Shown piece by piece: positions 31,118 to 32,724 of a stretch of DNA of 32,724 nucleotides. Below the pieces are notes generated by a model. That model did no database searches and was not told the origin of the DNA. It saw only the letters and a list, made by a program, of their open reading frames with translations. The position numbers and the translations under genes are program-made. Position 1 is the stretch's first letter; each line of letters begins with the position of its first letter. This stretch comes from Rhizobium ecuadorense (lineage in GTDB: Bacteria; Pseudomonadota; Alphaproteobacteria; Rhizobiales; Rhizobiaceae): positions 1-32,724 of the forward strand of contig NZ_LFIO01001747.1 in NCBI RefSeq assembly GCF_001187535.1. Direction: 5' to 3'.

Positions 31118-31954
31118 TTACTTGTAGACCGCCGGCTGCAGCGGAATTTCCGGCGGCGGTTCGTAGCTCGCCTGGGCGCATCCGCCGAAGAGGTAGCGGC
31201 CACCGACGCGGACTTCATGGGCGCTGAGGCCCTTGTCGCGGCCCGGACCGCCATTTTCGGCATAGCCGAACATATTGCCGCCATCGATATGCAGGTAGCG
31301 GTAGCCGACATCGGCCTTGAAGTTGCAGGTCACGTCGACCGAGGCGCCGGCCATGAGGGCGTAAGTAAAGCGCCAGTTGCCCTTGCCGCCATGGGTAACT
31401 TGATCGTCGCAGAAGCTGCCGTCATCGGCGCAGGCGACGTTGCGCAGGTTCTTCCACTTGACGTAGGAGCCACCGATACCGGCGCCGACATAAGGCGTAA
31501 CGTAGCCATAGGTGCCGAGATCGACATAGGCGTTGGCAAGCAGCGTATAAGCCGTCAGCGAAGAGCGGTCGCTCGAGGTGCAATCCACCAGCGGGAAGCC
31601 GCACTGGCCTGATGTCGAGCCCTTGAAATCAGCCTGCGTCAGATAGTCGAAGGTCAGATCGGTGCGCAGATAGCTGTTGACCTGATAACCGACACCGCCG
31701 CCGATCGTCCATGCGTCGTCGAGGTCAGCGTCGTCGAAATCGACCTCGGTGGCGTTGCTGCCCTGGAAATAGCGGGCGCCGCGCAGATCGGTGAAGGCAT
31801 AGCCGACATCGCCGCGCAGGTACCAGCCGGTCGCTTCGCTGACCGCCACTTCGGGCGGCTGCTCCGGGATAGGCTCAGCGGGGGCGAGGTCCGCGGAATA
31901 GGCGTTTGTCGCGATCAACAATGCGGCGAAGATGCCGGACAAGCTTCTTTTCAT
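31118..31954 (-). CDS. Outer-membrane beta-barrel protein (Omp25/RopB-like family)
   Basis: A 278-residue protein. The signal peptide covers about 1-20 (MKRSLSGIFAALLIATNAYSA), followed by a Pro-rich acidic spacer (DLAPAEPIPEQPPEVAV). The barrel begins with GWYLRGDVGYAF and contains alternating beta-strand segments such as WTIGGGVGYQVNSYLRTDLTF, YVTPYVGAGIGGSYVKW and VGYRYLHIDGGNMFGY (all short fragments). Four cysteines sit in extracellular-loop-like positions. The C-terminus continues past the last strand with a Pro-rich tail (YEPPPEIPLQP). The start at 31954 follows GGAGTGGGA; the upstream in-frame extension has no signal peptide. It is monocistronic with its own terminator. Exact function (adhesion, stability, porin-like) is not readable. 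Confidence 0.88.
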   Translation of the reverse strand: MKRSLSGIFAALLIATNAYSADLAPAEPIPEQPPEVAVSEATGWYLRGDVGYAFTDLRGARYFQGSNATEVDFDDADLDDAWTIGGGVGYQVNSYLRTDLTFDYLTQADFKGSTSGQCGFPLVDCTSSDRSSLTAYTLLANAYVDLGTYGYVTPYVGAGIGGSYVKWKNLRNVACADDGSFCDDQVTHGGKGNWRFTYALMAGASVDVTCNFKADVGYRYLHIDGGNMFGYAENGGPGRDKGLSAHEVRVGGRYLFGGCAQASYEPPPEIPLQPAVYK

Positions 31955-32283
31955 GGATCCCACTCCAAAATCCGTTGGGTCGGCAGGCTTCAAGTCGCTG
32001 CCAAACTGATACGCTTCGGATGGATAATGAATGGGAAACGTTAAAAGCTGCTTAACCACGATTATTTACCGTAGATCTTGAAGCTTCAGGTAGAGGAAAC
32101 ATGGATTTCCGCGACAAGTCTTTGAAGAGAGGACCTGACGAGATGATTTGGCTGGATAACGCTCCAGCTCTTCCCGCAATCTTCGTCTGGCCGTGGTGAT
32201 AAAATGGCGAAGGCGTAGTAAGTGTCGGCCTAACGAAGGACCGCTGCGGCGTGTCTCTGCACGCTGACGGCGGGTTTGGCGAG
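31955..32283. other. Intergenic stretch; possible 32-codon ORF only
   Basis: About 330 bp upstream of the outer-membrane protein gene, presumably including its promoter. The only candidate gene is a 32-codon plus-strand ORF at 32101-32199 (begins MDFRDKSLKR, ends FVWPW) with AGAGGAAAC before the ATG. It lacks a helix, motif or recognisable relatives and is probably chance. Confidence 0.4.
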
Positions 32284-32400
32284 AACGCTACCACACTCTC
32301 CGTCTTCCCAGGCCTTGAGCCTGGGATCCATACGGCAGCTGCCGTGGACGCGGTGTGGATGCTTGGCTCAAGGCCGAGCAGGACGGAGTGTGGGGCAGGC
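32284..32400. repeat. Long imperfect palindromic repeat
   Basis: The outer arms CCACACTCTCCGTC (32291-32304) and GACGGAGTGTGG (32382-32393) are complementary. Inner arms GGCCTTGAGCC / GGCTCAAGGCC and ATCCATAC / GTGTGGAT continue the foldback to a central GGCAGCTGCC palindrome at 32335-32344. The unit of about 100 bp is the shape of dispersed rhizobial foldback repeats. Confidence 0.75.
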
Positions 32401-32556
32401 AGAAGAACCTTCACAGCGCAGACGCTCGTGTCAGCGACGCCGTCCGCTAGCAAAACCAGACAATGCCAGTCCCCGCATAAACTGACTTGGTGAGGAGGGT
32501 GGGTTGATACTTGCGCTAGCTTTTCTGCCGTAGAGCAAAACAAACCGATCAGCCTT

Positions 32557-32683
32557 CAGAGGTGCCCCGCAGGGGCACCGAAGGACGAAGCGGTTGGCTG
32601 CGCACTCACCACAGCCATCCGAATTGTCGGATAGCGCCCCGGTGGCCGGCCTCGTCCTTCGAGGCCCCTGCGGGGCGCCTCAG
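32557..32683. repeat. Inverted repeat pair with 32-bp arms
   Basis: Arm 1 (32557-32588) and arm 2 (32652-32683) are inverted copies differing at only a few of 32 positions. Each arm itself contains a palindrome (GGTGCCCC gca GGGGCACC in arm 1). The 63-bp interior holds a small hairpin ATCCG / CGGAT. No transposase ORF is associated, so this is a non-autonomous foldback or a dispersed repeat. It runs almost to the window end. Confidence 0.75.
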
Positions 32684-32724
32684 CAACCGTGTTGTTGGGG
32701 CTCGTTCCAGGGTGTGTTTCTTTT

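Noticed and set aside
32052..32543. 163-codon minus-strand frame over the terminal repeats
   Set aside because: It runs through the palindromic repeat, has no ribosome site, and its sequence shows no domain or helix pattern.

Overview
The window looks like a chromosomal segment of a fast-growing Rhizobium (R. etli / R. leguminosarum type, Alphaproteobacteria). This rests on the high GC content, on protein sequences that read like rhizobial PobA, MnmA, SerA, SerC and DctB/DctD-type regulators, on interspersed palindromic repeats of the kind scattered through Rhizobium genomes, and on a B12-riboswitch/cbtBA unit. No searches were run, so the species is an inference.

Layout. (1) 1-8000: the 3' tail of an IS481-like transposase, then a minus-strand block with an M20 amidohydrolase, a tripartite tricarboxylate transporter (tctC-tctB-tctA, with a RIME-like repeat between tctC and tctB), and a DctB/DctD-type two-component pair directly upstream. 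A perfect palindrome and a second related half-site in front of tctC are good candidates for the regulator's binding sites. (2) 8000-11500: a sulfite-oxidase-like molybdenum enzyme on the plus strand, facing a minus-strand operon cbtB-cbtA-(unknown His-rich anchored protein). That operon is preceded by a cobalamin riboswitch and has a divergent histidine-phosphatase-family gene, so the unit looks like B12-controlled cobalt acquisition. (3) 11100-13250: a composite intergenic repeat, a 38-codon membrane peptide and a GGDEF-EAL protein. (4) 13480-17120: acetate kinase plus phosphoketolase, a shunt from sugar phosphates through acetyl-phosphate to acetate and ATP. (5) 17170-24110: a divergent AraC regulator and pobA (4-hydroxybenzoate 3-hydroxylase), followed by a five-gene branched-chain-amino-acid-type ABC transporter that probably imports an aromatic acid. 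(6) 24500-28000: a secreted-looking VCBS/cadherin-like protein, small ORFs, tRNA-Met(CAU), mnmA, a 33-residue exported peptide and an 87-residue conserved hypothetical protein. (7) 28080-30980: the serine operon serC-serA on the minus strand, with a structured leader resembling the alphaproteobacterial serC RNA motif and a bidirectional terminator. (8) 31070-32724: an outer-membrane beta-barrel protein, then about 770 bp without a convincing gene that holds two palindromic repeats.

Most of the window is ordinary rhizobial metabolism and transport. The parts most worth following up are the unknown third gene of the B12-controlled cobalt operon together with its divergent CHG-type phosphatase, the NtrC-family control proposed for a Tct transporter (with a GAFPGA activator loop and tandem upstream sites), the two-domain secreted protein at 24495, and several very small genes with good ribosome binding sites.
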